From Saprospiraceae bacterium (lineage in GTDB: Bacteria > Bacteroidota > Bacteroidia > Chitinophagales > Saprospiraceae), in the NCBI GenBank assembly GCA_020630525.1, contig JAHDBF010000020.1, positions 1 through 33,427 on the forward strand: a stretch of 33,427 bases of DNA, read 5' to 3'. The position numbers and the translations under genes are program-made. This document shows positions 7,157 to 16,346 of this stretch, in pieces (the first letter of the stretch is position 1; the number at the start of each line of letters is the position of its first letter). The notes under the pieces are model-generated. The model ran no database searches and was not told the DNA's origin. It saw only the letters and a list, made by a program, of their open reading frames with translations.

Positions 7157-9517
7157 CTATAACTTTATAAAACTACTATAAGAAAATTGTGAATTATCCT
7201 TATGGGGTTTTATAAAATAAATTCCTTCTTTAAAATTGGAAACATCAATATTGGAGGTTCCAGTCTCATTACAAGAAATACTTTTAACTAATTCACCTAA
7301 AGAATTATATATATCAAAACGAAATGTGTTGTTGAATTTTCCTGTAATTTCAACATTCAAAATATCAATCACTGGATTAGGGAAAATAGTAATAGATTCA
7401 TTTGGCAGTTCATTAACAGCACTTGCATTTTCATTATTATAACCGAAAGAAGGAATCTGATTTATAAATTCTCCAATACCGTTTGGAATTCTTGCAAGAG
7501 CAATATTTGTATTTTGAGCGTCGAAAACTATTTGGTCAATAATTGAGCCATTAGAATTAGATAGAAATACTTGGTCACCTAATTTATTTAATTTAAAATT
7601 AGTATGATACAATCCTTGATCCTCATCTTTATCGGCCCAAAGTGTTAGGTATTCTCCTGCATTAATTGTTGTCCCAAATGGAAAATTCCACTTCAATAAA
7701 TTATCAGCATCATCAGAAAGATAAGCATCGGATAAATCTATCATTTGTCCAGAATTGTTATACAATTCTATCCAATCATCAAACTCTCCTGCTTCATCAG
7801 AAACTATACCAAGGGAATCATTAGACGCCATTAATTCATTGATCACTAAATCCATTGGGTTGATAAATATTGCCGCTTGCATACAATTGCCGATGGTGTC
7901 TAATTCTGCACTACAAGCTGCGGTTCTATCAGAAATGTACATTTGTAATCCTTCTTCGCTAAAGTCAGCTATGATCTCATCTTCAAAAAAAAGATGGTCA
8001 GTTTCTTCTAACATTGCATCTAAAATCAATTCTTCATTCTGGTTTATCAAATCATTAATTTTAGTATCAACAAAATGGTTTTCTACCAAATCACAAGCAT
8101 GAGAAAGATACTTATCATAAATGCTAGGAATTGAAAGTAACCTACGGATAAGAACGCCTTCGTTTTCTCGTTGATCGAATGAAAAATCAAAAGAGAAACC
8201 AAAATCGTCATCTCCAGATATCCAATCATAAAAATCTTGACAATCTTCACTCCATGAGTCACAACACCACGGACTAAAACCAACTACTTCTGCAAAAGCT
8301 GCTCCTACTTCTCCTGTAAACTCACCAGATGTGACGGAAGTACAATCAGCAAAATCATAATTGGTATCAACCTCTTTACATAAACTATCTCTACAATTAT
8401 CATCAACATAAATCTCAAGACAGACTGTATAAATTCCGGGTTCATCATAGACATGAATCGGCTCACTTTCGGTAGAACTATTGCCATCACCAAAATCCCA
8501 GGTTAAGCTATACTCGCCAAAAGCAAATGAAGCATCATTAAATTCTACTTGGGTTGTACCGTTAGTAAATGTAGAGAAATCTACAAAAATTTCACATTCA
8601 TCAATGCCACCGCCGCCAAGATCGCCTGCTAAACTAAGATTATAATCCCAAGGTATCCAATGTATAATCCCAGTATTAACATCCTCATACATATACCAAT
8701 TACGTCCATGCTCCAAATATGAATCCCAATTGTTAGTGGCAACATCTACAGCGAGTGTTTTTAAAAAAAGGTCTACATTAAAATATTCATCAATATTTTC
8801 TTGAAACTCTTCATCTGTGCTATTGTTTAGGAAATAAAGAAAATCTATTAATCCAGTCCAATCATCTACAGTTTCGTTAGTTTTGAGATCGAAAATCTGC
8901 TTGTATTCTGATGGGTCATTTCCTAAATATTCGAGTTTACTCCAAGATAAATTTTTAAATAAATTTCCATTATCGCTGCTAAAATTGTTCCCAATAAATG
9001 CTCTATCTACTTGTTCAATAATCTGATAAACACCAAAGTATTCATCATTTAAATAGACCTTAGTATAAGAGGTACGTGGAGCATGTACCCCAACAGACCT
9101 TAGCACATTGTAAGCAATCACATCACGCTGCATTGACGGATCGCCAGTACCGTTATTTAGATTTAACTTTCTAAGTCCATCAAATTTTTGTCCAGAAACG
9201 AATTCATTAAAATCTAATTTGAAGGGCTTTTTATTTCCATAGGTAAAATAAGATGTAAATCCTTTAAACCTCAATCCAATAGAATCTACTTGTACTCCAT
9301 CAATCACTACATCACACATTAAATAAGGTTTCTCTTGAAATGGGTCAGCATTATTGTCGTAATTATTAGATAAAATCGACCAATAATTACTTTCATTAAA
9401 GGTAAATCGTATTTCATGGAGTACTGAATTATCAAAAATTTGATCTCCAGAATTTTGAGCAAACACAACAGAGTAGCAACTCAAAAAAATCAAAAAAATT
9501 GAGAAAACGGATTTCAT
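7157..9517 (-). CDS. Secreted CotH kinase-like protein with PKD, lamin-tail and T9SS sorting domains
   Basis: 786 residues. A signal peptide (1-20, ...YSVVFAQ) is followed by a CotH-type kinase-like domain from about 32: LRFKGFTSYF, KKPFKLDFNEF, LRKLNLNNG, MQRDVIAYNVLRSVGV, and the active-site-like IPWDYNLSLAG (288-297). At about 308-385 the CotH domain is interrupted by a PKD domain (LTWDFGDGNSSTESEPIHVY). CotH-like helices then resume (VLIRRLLSIPSIYDKYL, 455-471). A lamin-tail domain covers about 556-695 (LVINELMASN, DWIELYNNSG). The end (about 705-786) is a T9SS type A sorting domain (ITIFPNPVIDILNVEI ... YSSFIKL). CotH proteins phosphorylate proteins in the spore coat of Bacillus; the substrate here is unknown. 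The protein should be exported by T9SS and attached to or released from the surface. Confidence 0.93.
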   Translation of the reverse strand: MKSVFSIFLIFLSCYSVVFAQNSGDQIFDNSVLHEIRFTFNESNYWSILSNNYDNNADPFQEKPYLMCDVVIDGVQVDSIGLRFKGFTSYFTYGNKKPFKLDFNEFVSGQKFDGLRKLNLNNGTGDPSMQRDVIAYNVLRSVGVHAPRTSYTKVYLNDEYFGVYQIIEQVDRAFIGNNFSSDNGNLFKNLSWSKLEYLGNDPSEYKQIFDLKTNETVDDWTGLIDFLYFLNNSTDEEFQENIDEYFNVDLFLKTLAVDVATNNWDSYLEHGRNWYMYEDVNTGIIHWIPWDYNLSLAGDLGGGGIDECEIFVDFSTFTNGTTQVEFNDASFAFGEYSLTWDFGDGNSSTESEPIHVYDEPGIYTVCLEIYVDDNCRDSLCKEVDTNYDFADCTSVTSGEFTGEVGAAFAEVVGFSPWCCDSWSEDCQDFYDWISGDDDFGFSFDFSFDQRENEGVLIRRLLSIPSIYDKYLSHACDLVENHFVDTKINDLINQNEELILDAMLEETDHLFFEDEIIADFSEEGLQMYISDRTAACSAELDTIGNCMQAAIFINPMDLVINELMASNDSLGIVSDEAGEFDDWIELYNNSGQMIDLSDAYLSDDADNLLKWNFPFGTTINAGEYLTLWADKDEDQGLYHTNFKLNKLGDQVFLSNSNGSIIDQIVFDAQNTNIALARIPNGIGEFINQIPSFGYNNENASAVNELPNESITIFPNPVIDILNVEITGKFNNTFRFDIYNSLGELVKSISCNETGTSNIDVSNFKEGIYFIKPHKDNSQFSYSSFIKL

Positions 9518-9537
9518 AACTTAAATTTTGTAGCATT

Positions 9538-9872
9538 TAATTTAATTAATATAACGTTACGAAAATATATTGAAACTCGGAGTATATAATCTTTCTTTAT
9601 AATAGCTTTGTCGTATTGCAACGAAAAGAAAATTGCACTTAATTAGGCAACACATTAGATGATTGGTATGTATTTATTCCTTTTTTCTATGAAATAAAAT
9701 TTTATTCTTGGATAATAACTATTTGAGCAAAAAATAGTACTACTTTTTCTGCACATAATTTTACTTGTATCCCTGAATAATATTTACAACCGTAAAATGA
9801 TTGGGCTATTAATTCATTAGAAACAGAAGTAATTAAAACATTTTTAGCGATAAGAATCGTTAGCTGAATAAA
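9538..9872. other. AT-rich intergenic region
   Basis: 335 bases between two minus-strand genes. I find no ORF with convincing coding character, the longest candidate being about 33 codons and highly basic. No tRNA-like fold is apparent and no strong terminator was seen. A weak imperfect hairpin (around 9845-9863) follows the fusion gene. The right-hand part must hold the promoter of the CotH-like gene, but no exact TAnnTTTG element stands out. Confidence 0.5.
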
Positions 9873-12800
9873 TTATTTTTTCTTTGCCTTTCTATTCTCC
9901 TTTTTAAGAATCTTGACGTCCTGACCTAATTCTTTTAGATATTTGTTTCTAACTTCTTCCACATGCTTGTCAATATTTTTGCGTTTCCACTTATGGGTTT
10001 GAATAGGCTCTAGCACCTTTACTTCAACGACGGAAGGTCTTAAAACGCTGGTACCTCTTGGCATAACGTCATGTGCATTTGTTATGACGATTGGCACTAT
10101 TGGCACTTTAGCTTGCATAGCGAGATGAAAAGCTCCTTTTTTAAATTTGCCCAACTTATAGTCATAACTTCTAGTGCCTTCTGGAGCTATTCCTATTGAA
10201 GTTCCAGACTTCAATGCATCTACAGCGGGCTTCAGTGCTTCAATTGCTTTCTCTTTATTTTTACGGTCTATGAAGATAATTCCAGCCATTTTAAACAATG
10301 GACCGATTGGGGTTTTTGTCAATTCTTTCTTAGCAATACCGACTACATCTCTACGCAATAACTTAGCGACAATTAGAAAATCAACATTACTTTGATGATT
10401 AAAAATAAAAACGGCTGGTCTTGATGACCACAGATTTTCTTTTCCTTTCGTAACTAAAGTTATCCCAGCCAATTGCGTTCCCAAATCACCTACAACCGCA
10501 ATCATATTGTTGATACTTTCTTTAAAAGATAGAGAATGTGTACCTGTAAAGAAGCCAGCTGCAGCAACAGGAATCAATCCACCAAAAGCAACAAGTGTTC
10601 TTAAGATATTACTTGTCTTAGTAGGATTGTCATCATCAAATCGAAAGATTGGCCAATCTCTTTGATAAGCGATTGAGGATAATTCAGTGTCTGGATTTAC
10701 AGGATGCGGATGCCCTACAATATCCATCAGCGGCATATCTTCTGCACTGTCGGTATAAAAATGTGATTTTGATAAGTCAAGATTTAATTTCTTAGTTAGA
10801 TCACGTGCTGCAGCAGCTTTTCCGTCGCCCCAACATGCTGGCTCAATTATCTGTCCTGTAAATCTTCCTTTCTCTACTTCCATCCTCGTACACATAATAT
10901 GATCAATACCTAAATCTCTAGCGATTGGCATTGCTTGATATGGCGTAGCTGCGGAAATAATCGCAACGGTATGTCCCATTTCTAGGTGGGCATTTACCAG
11001 AGCTCTAGATTCGGGAAAAATTTCTTTTGCCAAATGATTGAGATATACCTCTTCTCCTGCATCGATAAAAACTTTTTCTTTTATGCCTTTTACTCCTTGC
11101 GCTCCTATGGCTGCCATTCCAGCAAAATTCTTATTGCCCAATGCATACACTAATCCAGCTTGGGTTTGGGCGACCACCTCTTTTGGAGTCATCTTTCCAC
11201 TTAATAATCTATTCTGAAAAAATTGTTTAGCAGAAAAACTCTTTATTAAGGTACGATCCAAGTCAAAAAATGCGCCGATATGTGGACCACGTTCTCCACT
11301 CAATACTTCTTCGGTTATGCTGTCCGTTTTTGATCCTGGAACTATATTTCTCTCGATGGGAATGTTAGTAGTTTCATCATAAAACTCTACAAAGACTTCT
11401 TGAATATATTTTATCCTTGCAGAAAGTCTTTTTAACTTATCCAGCCAATCCGTTATTTCTTCTGTTTTCGATTCTGTTATCGTAGGAACAAGTTGTTTGT
11501 TTTGTGCCAATCGAATTCCATTTTCAACAAATGGTTTTGAGACAGATTCTACTCTATGGATTTGCCCTTTCCAATGCATTTCTTCACCTATAAAAAGGCA
11601 GTTTGCCAAAAGTTCTTTATCAGTAAATATTTTTTTTGTTTCTAATGATTTTAATGTAGTTGCTACTACTTGATAGGCTTCTAAATATTTCCCTAAAACA
11701 ACCGGACAAACCAAAATTGGTTGTTTGGTTAATAATTCTTTTACATCAAAATTTTCATCTTGAATTTTAGTAAACCAATCTTTATCTAGATAATTTAAAT
11801 CATGTTCGATCTCATCACTAAACTGCGCTCGGTTTGAATAGAAAAATTCAAATTTAAAAAGGTCTCTTAAATCCATTATTTGATTCCAAAAAACCTTTAG
11901 TCGTTTATGAGCGGGTACTAATTCAAGACCAATAATTGCTAATTCAATAAATGCTCTATGGTACAAATGATGTACACCCATATTAGAATAATAGTTGGCA
12001 GTCAAATAATTTTCTGGAACTATTGAATATTTTGCACTTGGTCCTTCCCCAATTTGTTGTACTAAGCCAGCTTTACTCAAGAGATTTACTGCAGATTGTA
12101 CAGACTGACCAATGGCTTTCCCTCTATCAACCAATGCATCGGGTTTATGGCTTTCTATCATTTGCATTAGCTCAACCACAGACTTTTCTAACGCTTTTTT
12201 CTTTAGTGCAAATTTAGAAAGTAGAGAAGTACACACCAATGAAGCCGTTGTAACAGGTGTAATGGTATTTATCTTATGGACCAATTCGAATGCAAACTTA
12301 GGCAAAGTACTTATCATTTCTGTACTCAGAGAATCTTCTGTTGGTACGATCGAAATCGGTGTTTCATCAAGCTCAACAGGTTTTCCAATCCTTAAAGATA
12401 TTTTACCGAAGTCGTCTCCCATTTTTTTCACATAGTTCAAAAACCACATTAGGCTCTCACTATTCTTGTTTTTACCTCTTGTCTCTTTGACCATATCTTG
12501 CACATCGGGAATCAAGTCATACACTATAGAAACAGGGACATATTTTACTTCGCTTCGAGAATCTTTTTCTGCATCTACTATGTATTTTAAAATTCCCATT
12601 TTGGGCCAAACTATTTTCCCAGTACGGGATCTAGTTCCTTCTATTGCCCACATAAAGTGAGACTTTCGATCTACAAGATGAGATATAAAATGTTTTAGGG
12701 TAAGCTTATAAACTTCGTTGTCCTTAAATGATCTTCTGATAAATATTGCTCCTGCTCTTCTACCTAATTCTCCTAAACCAAAGAATGCCATATTTATTCC

Positions 12801-13151
12801 ACTGAAGGTAAATGGTAAAGGCAATCCATGTCTTGCAAGCACAACGCCTAGGACAAACATATCAATGTATGTCTTATGTGTCATGACAAATGCAATCGGA
12901 TGTCGCCGCATTAGTTTAGACAACTCTTTTATTTCTGCCGGATTTACATCTATCGTTTTATCATATCCTCGACCCAAGATATACTCTGCTCCCTGCACGC
13001 CGATTGCTGATACTAATGGATGATGAATTGAATACAATTCCTCAATATAATCTTTAGCTTGAATTCTTACTTCGGGAATAGACTTGTTGAGTTTTTCTGC
13101 GAGCGAAGCCAGTTTAGATTGGAATTTCTTATCTTCAAATATCTCTGTCAT
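9873..13151 (-). CDS. Three-part fusion: glycerol-3-phosphate acyltransferase-like, HAD-IB phosphatase, 1-acylglycerol-3-phosphate acyltransferase
   Basis: Residue numbers below are from a TTG at 13172 (1099 residues); the first ATG, at codon 8 (13151), is preferred and gives 1092. The N-terminal acyltransferase has H99-KTYI-D104, GAIFIRRSF (141-149), EGTRSRTGK (178-186) and VPVSIVYD (212-219). A helical middle (about 300-600) resembles the C-terminal part of PlsB-type enzymes. A HAD-IB phosphatase follows (about 632-850): nucleophile motif FFDLDRT with D637/D639, then YTDSAEDMPLM (806-816). The C-terminal PlsC domain has NHQSNVD (925-931), AGIIFIDRKN (963-972), APEGTRSYD (996-1004) and VPIVPIVI (1023-1030), with hydrophobic segments before it (about 858-905). 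The acyltransferase parts would catalyse both acylations from glycerol-3-phosphate to phosphatidate at the inner membrane. The HAD substrate is uncertain. Mycobacteria carry similar parts as separate adjacent proteins (PlsB2 and a HAD-PlsC). Confidence 0.92.
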   Translation of the reverse strand: MTEIFEDKKFQSKLASLAEKLNKSIPEVRIQAKDYIEELYSIHHPLVSAIGVQGAEYILGRGYDKTIDVNPAEIKELSKLMRRHPIAFVMTHKTYIDMFVLGVVLARHGLPLPFTFSGINMAFFGLGELGRRAGAIFIRRSFKDNEVYKLTLKHFISHLVDRKSHFMWAIEGTRSRTGKIVWPKMGILKYIVDAEKDSRSEVKYVPVSIVYDLIPDVQDMVKETRGKNKNSESLMWFLNYVKKMGDDFGKISLRIGKPVELDETPISIVPTEDSLSTEMISTLPKFAFELVHKINTITPVTTASLVCTSLLSKFALKKKALEKSVVELMQMIESHKPDALVDRGKAIGQSVQSAVNLLSKAGLVQQIGEGPSAKYSIVPENYLTANYYSNMGVHHLYHRAFIELAIIGLELVPAHKRLKVFWNQIMDLRDLFKFEFFYSNRAQFSDEIEHDLNYLDKDWFTKIQDENFDVKELLTKQPILVCPVVLGKYLEAYQVVATTLKSLETKKIFTDKELLANCLFIGEEMHWKGQIHRVESVSKPFVENGIRLAQNKQLVPTITESKTEEITDWLDKLKRLSARIKYIQEVFVEFYDETTNIPIERNIVPGSKTDSITEEVLSGERGPHIGAFFDLDRTLIKSFSAKQFFQNRLLSGKMTPKEVVAQTQAGLVYALGNKNFAGMAAIGAQGVKGIKEKVFIDAGEEVYLNHLAKEIFPESRALVNAHLEMGHTVAIISAATPYQAMPIARDLGIDHIMCTRMEVEKGRFTGQIIEPACWGDGKAAAARDLTKKLNLDLSKSHFYTDSAEDMPLMDIVGHPHPVNPDTELSSIAYQRDWPIFRFDDDNPTKTSNILRTLVAFGGLIPVAAAGFFTGTHSLSFKESINNMIAVVGDLGTQLAGITLVTKGKENLWSSRPAVFIFNHQSNVDFLIVAKLLRRDVVGIAKKELTKTPIGPLFKMAGIIFIDRKNKEKAIEALKPAVDALKSGTSIGIAPEGTRSYDYKLGKFKKGAFHLAMQAKVPIVPIVITNAHDVMPRGTSVLRPSVVEVKVLEPIQTHKWKRKNIDKHVEEVRNKYLKELGQDVKILKKENRKAKKK

Positions 13152-13326
13152 AGGTGAATTATCGAATCTCAATGTACAAATATGGAGTAAATATACATTA
13201 TTGCGTATTTAGACCATAAATTATATTGCAGTTCATCGCCTATAATTAATATATAGAACAAAACCGTTTTACATATCGAAAGAAATGTAAAATGTATCAA
13301 CCTCAAATAAACTTAATTTGGTTTAG

Positions 13327-13644
13327 CTATTTTTCTTTGATCGCAGCGATACTATCTGAAATTCCGCTAAATATTACTAGTAATCCTATAATTCCAATCA
13401 AAATAGATGAAATCAATTTACCAAAAATTTTGTATGCAAATAACAAGATTACATTCATCTCTATTTCATACCCAGCTTCGTAATCCGTCATAGTGTTATA
13501 GAAATAATACGCCACCCAAACTATAACTAAACCAATCAATATTGCGAACAGTCCATCTGTAACTTTCTTTGGTTCCGCCTCTTCGCTCAGTTGTGGATTT
13601 GGGTCAGATGATTTGAGTTCTTGATCTTTTGAATTGTCTTCCAT
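13327..13644 (-). CDS. Small two-helix membrane protein
   Basis: 105 residues: an acidic, Pro-rich cytoplasmic-looking N-terminus (residues 1-30), a first transmembrane helix at about 31-50 (GLFAILIGLVIVWVAYYFY), a short acidic loop and a second long hydrophobic stretch at about 63-95 ending in ISDSIAAIKEK. No family recognised. It lies 40 bases downstream of the second acyltransferase gene on the same strand and is probably co-transcribed with it. A plus-strand frame over the same DNA lacks coding character. Confidence 0.75.
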   Translation of the reverse strand: MEDNSKDQELKSSDPNPQLSEEAEPKKVTDGLFAILIGLVIVWVAYYFYNTMTDYEAGYEIEMNVILLFAYKIFGKLISSILIGIIGLLVIFSGISDSIAAIKEK

Positions 13645-13684
13645 TATTAACTATATTTCAATGTATTATTCTGATTTCAGGAAT

Positions 13685-14710
13685 TTAAACTTCTACAAAA
13701 TACTTTCGTAATAATACAGAGATTAATTGACCAAAGAAGACAATCACAGCGATATTAAGTCCACATAATAAAAAGCTAATAAAAAAAACAAGCATTAACC
13801 AAATCGGAAAAATAATTACACCTAACGCGATTTTAACTGAGCTCGAAAATATGATTTCGCTCATTACATTATGTATAATATAATGCGACGATAAATAGAT
13901 TGGAAGATTTGCTAAGCTAAACAATAAAATCAATGGTTTTTTCCACCATTTGCTTTTAGTTTTTAATATATCATTTGAATCTCTTGCAATCTTACTTAAT
14001 TCTTTAAAACCAAATTTTTCATTTTCTTTTGTAAATATGGTTTTTGCAAAATTGTAATTTTCTTTTTTCTCTGGAATAATGAGTGTATCCTTCATCCCCG
14101 TGGAAATATCTTTCTTTAGTGCAATATATCCTTGATTATTGTTCTGATTAAATTGTGGTATATAGTTTTTGACATTGATTGGTTTTCCAAATTTTACGAT
14201 CAGTTTGCTTCCAGAATTTAAATGATCGAAAAAATTTAATCCTACTGGAATAATCTTTACCTCATCTTTAACAGCGACTTGAGAATTTAATGCTATTCGA
14301 CAAATTCCTTTTGTTAATGGTCTTAGGAAGTAATCTAAAGAATGGTTTCCTTCTGGAAATATGAGAATTGCTTTTTTATCTACCAATAAATTTTTACAAG
14401 TTTCAAATATTGCATCATTTTTTGTAAGCTTGCCATAGCCATCTCTGATTCTGTAAATAGGCATCATTTTTAATGACTTGAAAACACTCATTAAAGGTTT
14501 TATAAAAACATCAGACCTTGTTAGTGAGTAGATCGGCAATGGTGAATAAACCCCTAAAATTATTGCATCAGTTAGTGCATTTTGATGGTTAGGTGCAAAA
14601 ATAATAGGTGCATCAATAGTGGGAATATTTTCTTTTCCAACAATTTCAATTTTGCTGTAAAATATTTTTAAAACCACTGTCGACAAATATTTTATCAAGT
14701 AATACAACAT
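13685..14710 (-). CDS. PlsC-like lysophospholipid acyltransferase with C-terminal membrane helices
   Basis: 341 residues. The acyltransferase domain occupies about 1-215, with FAPNHQNALTD at 38-48 (the His-to-Asp spacing is HX5D instead of the usual HX4D, as in several PlsC-like families), MPIYRIRD (83-90) and the IFPEGNH box at 117-123. The C-terminal third adds hydrophobic helices at about 259-277, 292-312 and 313-335, giving an integral membrane protein. It probably acylates a lysophospholipid or a related polar lipid; the exact acceptor cannot be read from the sequence. Its ATG begins 3 bases after the stop of the transporter gene upstream, so the two form an operon. Confidence 0.88.
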   Translation of the reverse strand: MLYYLIKYLSTVVLKIFYSKIEIVGKENIPTIDAPIIFAPNHQNALTDAIILGVYSPLPIYSLTRSDVFIKPLMSVFKSLKMMPIYRIRDGYGKLTKNDAIFETCKNLLVDKKAILIFPEGNHSLDYFLRPLTKGICRIALNSQVAVKDEVKIIPVGLNFFDHLNSGSKLIVKFGKPINVKNYIPQFNQNNNQGYIALKKDISTGMKDTLIIPEKKENYNFAKTIFTKENEKFGFKELSKIARDSNDILKTKSKWWKKPLILLFSLANLPIYLSSHYIIHNVMSEIIFSSSVKIALGVIIFPIWLMLVFFISFLLCGLNIAVIVFFGQLISVLLRKYFVEV

Positions 14711-14713
14711 AAT

Positions 14714-15631
14714 TTAAACTGCTTTTTTACTTAATAAAAATGCCAATCCAAAACCAGAAATGATGTGCCAAATTCCCCAAGCGGCGGCAATTATTGCCAT
14801 ACCACCTAATCCTTCAAAATAAGAAAATATCAAGAGCAGTCCTAGCCCTGAATTTTGAATTCCAGTTTCTATTGCCAATGTTTTTTGTTGACTAAATGGC
14901 AATTTAAATATTCTTGCAGTTGAGTATCCAGTTATAATTGCGATAGCATTGTGCAAAAATACTAAGGTAGCAATTGATCCAATAGTAGCAATAAAGTTTG
15001 CATAGTTAGCACCCAAAGCAGCAGCGACAATAATTAGAAATAAGATCATGGAAATCACTTTTAACTTGCTTGATATTGCTATAGAGAATTTTGGAAACTT
15101 TCTTTTACAAATCATTCCTACAGTAATTGGAATAATGATAATTAATGAAATTGTTTGCATTACATCAAACCAGTTTAGACTTATTTCTTTTAATATTTCA
15201 CTAGTTGGTCCATAAAGATTTCCGTAAAATGCAAAATTGAAAGGGGTAAAAAATATAGCTCCTATACTTGTAATAATCGTAAGTACAATTGACAATTCTG
15301 TATTACCTTTAGCTATTGAACAGATAAAATTTGAGATATTTCCTCCGGGGCATGCTGCGACTAATATCATCCCTAATGCAATACTTGCTTGTGGATTAAA
15401 AATGAATATTAACAATAGAGTTACAACTGGAAGTAATAATAATTGAGCAAGGAGTCCAGCAACAACGCTTTTAGGTTGCCTGAATAATATTTTGAAGTTT
15501 TCTAACTTTAATTCTAAAGCAATTCCAAACATAATAAAAGCCAATGTGACATTTAAAATAGCAACATTGGATTCATTAAAATTTAAAATTACGGCATCTA
15601 ATTCCTGCACATTTGTTGATTGATACTTCAA
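14714..15631 (-). CDS. Bile acid:sodium symporter (BASS/SBF) family transporter
   Basis: 305 residues with eight to ten hydrophobic segments. It carries the two BASS signature cores: ACPGGNISN at 93-101 and ETGIQNSGLG at 255-264, the discontinuous helices that bind sodium and substrate. The N-terminus LAFIMFGIALELKLENF (30-46) is also typical. Bacterial members carry organic acids, pantothenate or steroid-like anions, so the substrate is open. The frame opens with TTG at 15631; a GTG at codon 8 (15610) is an alternative and the first ATG comes too late, inside the first helix. The start lies 10 bases after a strong hairpin and 3 bases separate its stop from the acyltransferase start. Confidence 0.88.
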   Translation of the reverse strand: MKYQSTNVQELDAVILNFNESNVAILNVTLAFIMFGIALELKLENFKILFRQPKSVVAGLLAQLLLLPVVTLLLIFIFNPQASIALGMILVAACPGGNISNFICSIAKGNTELSIVLTIITSIGAIFFTPFNFAFYGNLYGPTSEILKEISLNWFDVMQTISLIIIIPITVGMICKRKFPKFSIAISSKLKVISMILFLIIVAAALGANYANFIATIGSIATLVFLHNAIAIITGYSTARIFKLPFSQQKTLAIETGIQNSGLGLLLIFSYFEGLGGMAIIAAAWGIWHIISGFGLAFLLSKKAV

Positions 15632-15640
15632 GATATAAAT

Positions 15641-15672
15641 AAAGGCAATACAAACGCATTTGTACTGCCTTT
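15641..15672 (-). terminator. Hairpin between the lipoprotein and transporter genes
   Basis: Fourteen-base arms (AAAGGCAATACAAA / TTTGTACTGCCTTT) pair with one G-T-type mismatch around a 4-base loop. On the minus strand it lies 23 bases after the lipoprotein stop and is followed by TATTTATATC, not a strong T-run. It may terminate the lipoprotein transcript, yet it ends only 9 bases before the transporter's start codon. Confidence 0.6.
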
Positions 15673-15695
15673 AAATTATAAATTATAAATTATCC

Positions 15696-16169
15696 CTATT
15701 GAGCTTCTAAAACGATACGGACATCATATTGTCCATCTTCAAATTCTGGGAGTTCTAATTCTAGCCTATTTTCGGTTAAACTTACTATATTAAAATTTTG
15801 CGATTGATTTACAATCATAATTTCAACACTCATTTCGTCTGACGACAAGCTCCAAGTACCATTAGCATAGACTTGATCATCATTTGGGTCACATTTGGTC
15901 GCTCCTTCATCAAAGCAAACTTCGCTGTTAGTTTTAAAAACTATTAAATCGTCCGAAGTGCACACTTCTTGGTTAGGATGATCGTCAATCCAATTACCAT
16001 CTACTAAAACATTATATTCTATTTGTTTCCAAGATTTAATTAATTGCATTTCTACTGAAACTTCCTCAATTGGATCTACTTGATCTTCAGAATCATCATC
16101 GCTACATGACGAGAATGATATTGCTAAACTTAAAAATAACATCGGAATTAATAAATGTAGGTTTTTCAT
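15696..16169 (-). CDS. Surface lipoprotein, lipocalin-like
   Basis: 157 residues. A lipoprotein signal peptide ends at the lipobox FSSC, with lipidated C22. The next residues, SDDDSEDQ, match the acidic export signal that sends Bacteroidota lipoproteins to the outside of the outer membrane. The mature part (LIKSWKQIEYNVLVDGNWID... NGTWSLSSDEMSVEIM... RLELELPEFEDGQYDVRIVLEAQ) has the beta-strand pattern and W-rich first strand of the lipocalin-like lipoproteins common in this phylum. Four further cysteines or Cys pairs may form disulphides. Ligand unknown. It is divergent from the GH16 gene, with 177 bases between the start codons. Confidence 0.85.
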   Translation of the reverse strand: MKNLHLLIPMLFLSLAISFSSCSDDDSEDQVDPIEEVSVEMQLIKSWKQIEYNVLVDGNWIDDHPNQEVCTSDDLIVFKTNSEVCFDEGATKCDPNDDQVYANGTWSLSSDEMSVEIMIVNQSQNFNIVSLTENRLELELPEFEDGQYDVRIVLEAQ

Positions 16170-16346
16170 ATATGTGATTTTTATTAAAAATATTTAAATA
16201 CACATAAAGATAATTAATATATGTAAAAATAAAAAACTCGCATAATGAAGTGAATGTTTTTAAATATCTAGCTATTTTAATGAATAGAGCAACTCTTCCA
16301 TATAAGTCCAATCTTGTTTTTATATTTATGAAAATAAAAATCAATT

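Noticed and set aside
9845-9863. Terminator hairpin after the fusion enzyme
   Set aside because: The arms have a mismatch and the minus-strand stem is followed by AAAATG instead of a T-run, so it is too weak to call as a separate feature.
13292-13483. 63-residue plus-strand ORF opposite the small membrane protein
   Set aside because: The minus-strand frame has the transmembrane and charged-tail pattern of a real protein; this frame is its antisense shadow.
16102-16344. 80-residue minus-strand ORF upstream of the lipoprotein
   Set aside because: Low-complexity Ile/Phe/Tyr/Asn translation of AT-rich intergenic DNA that overlaps the lipoprotein signal peptide in another frame.
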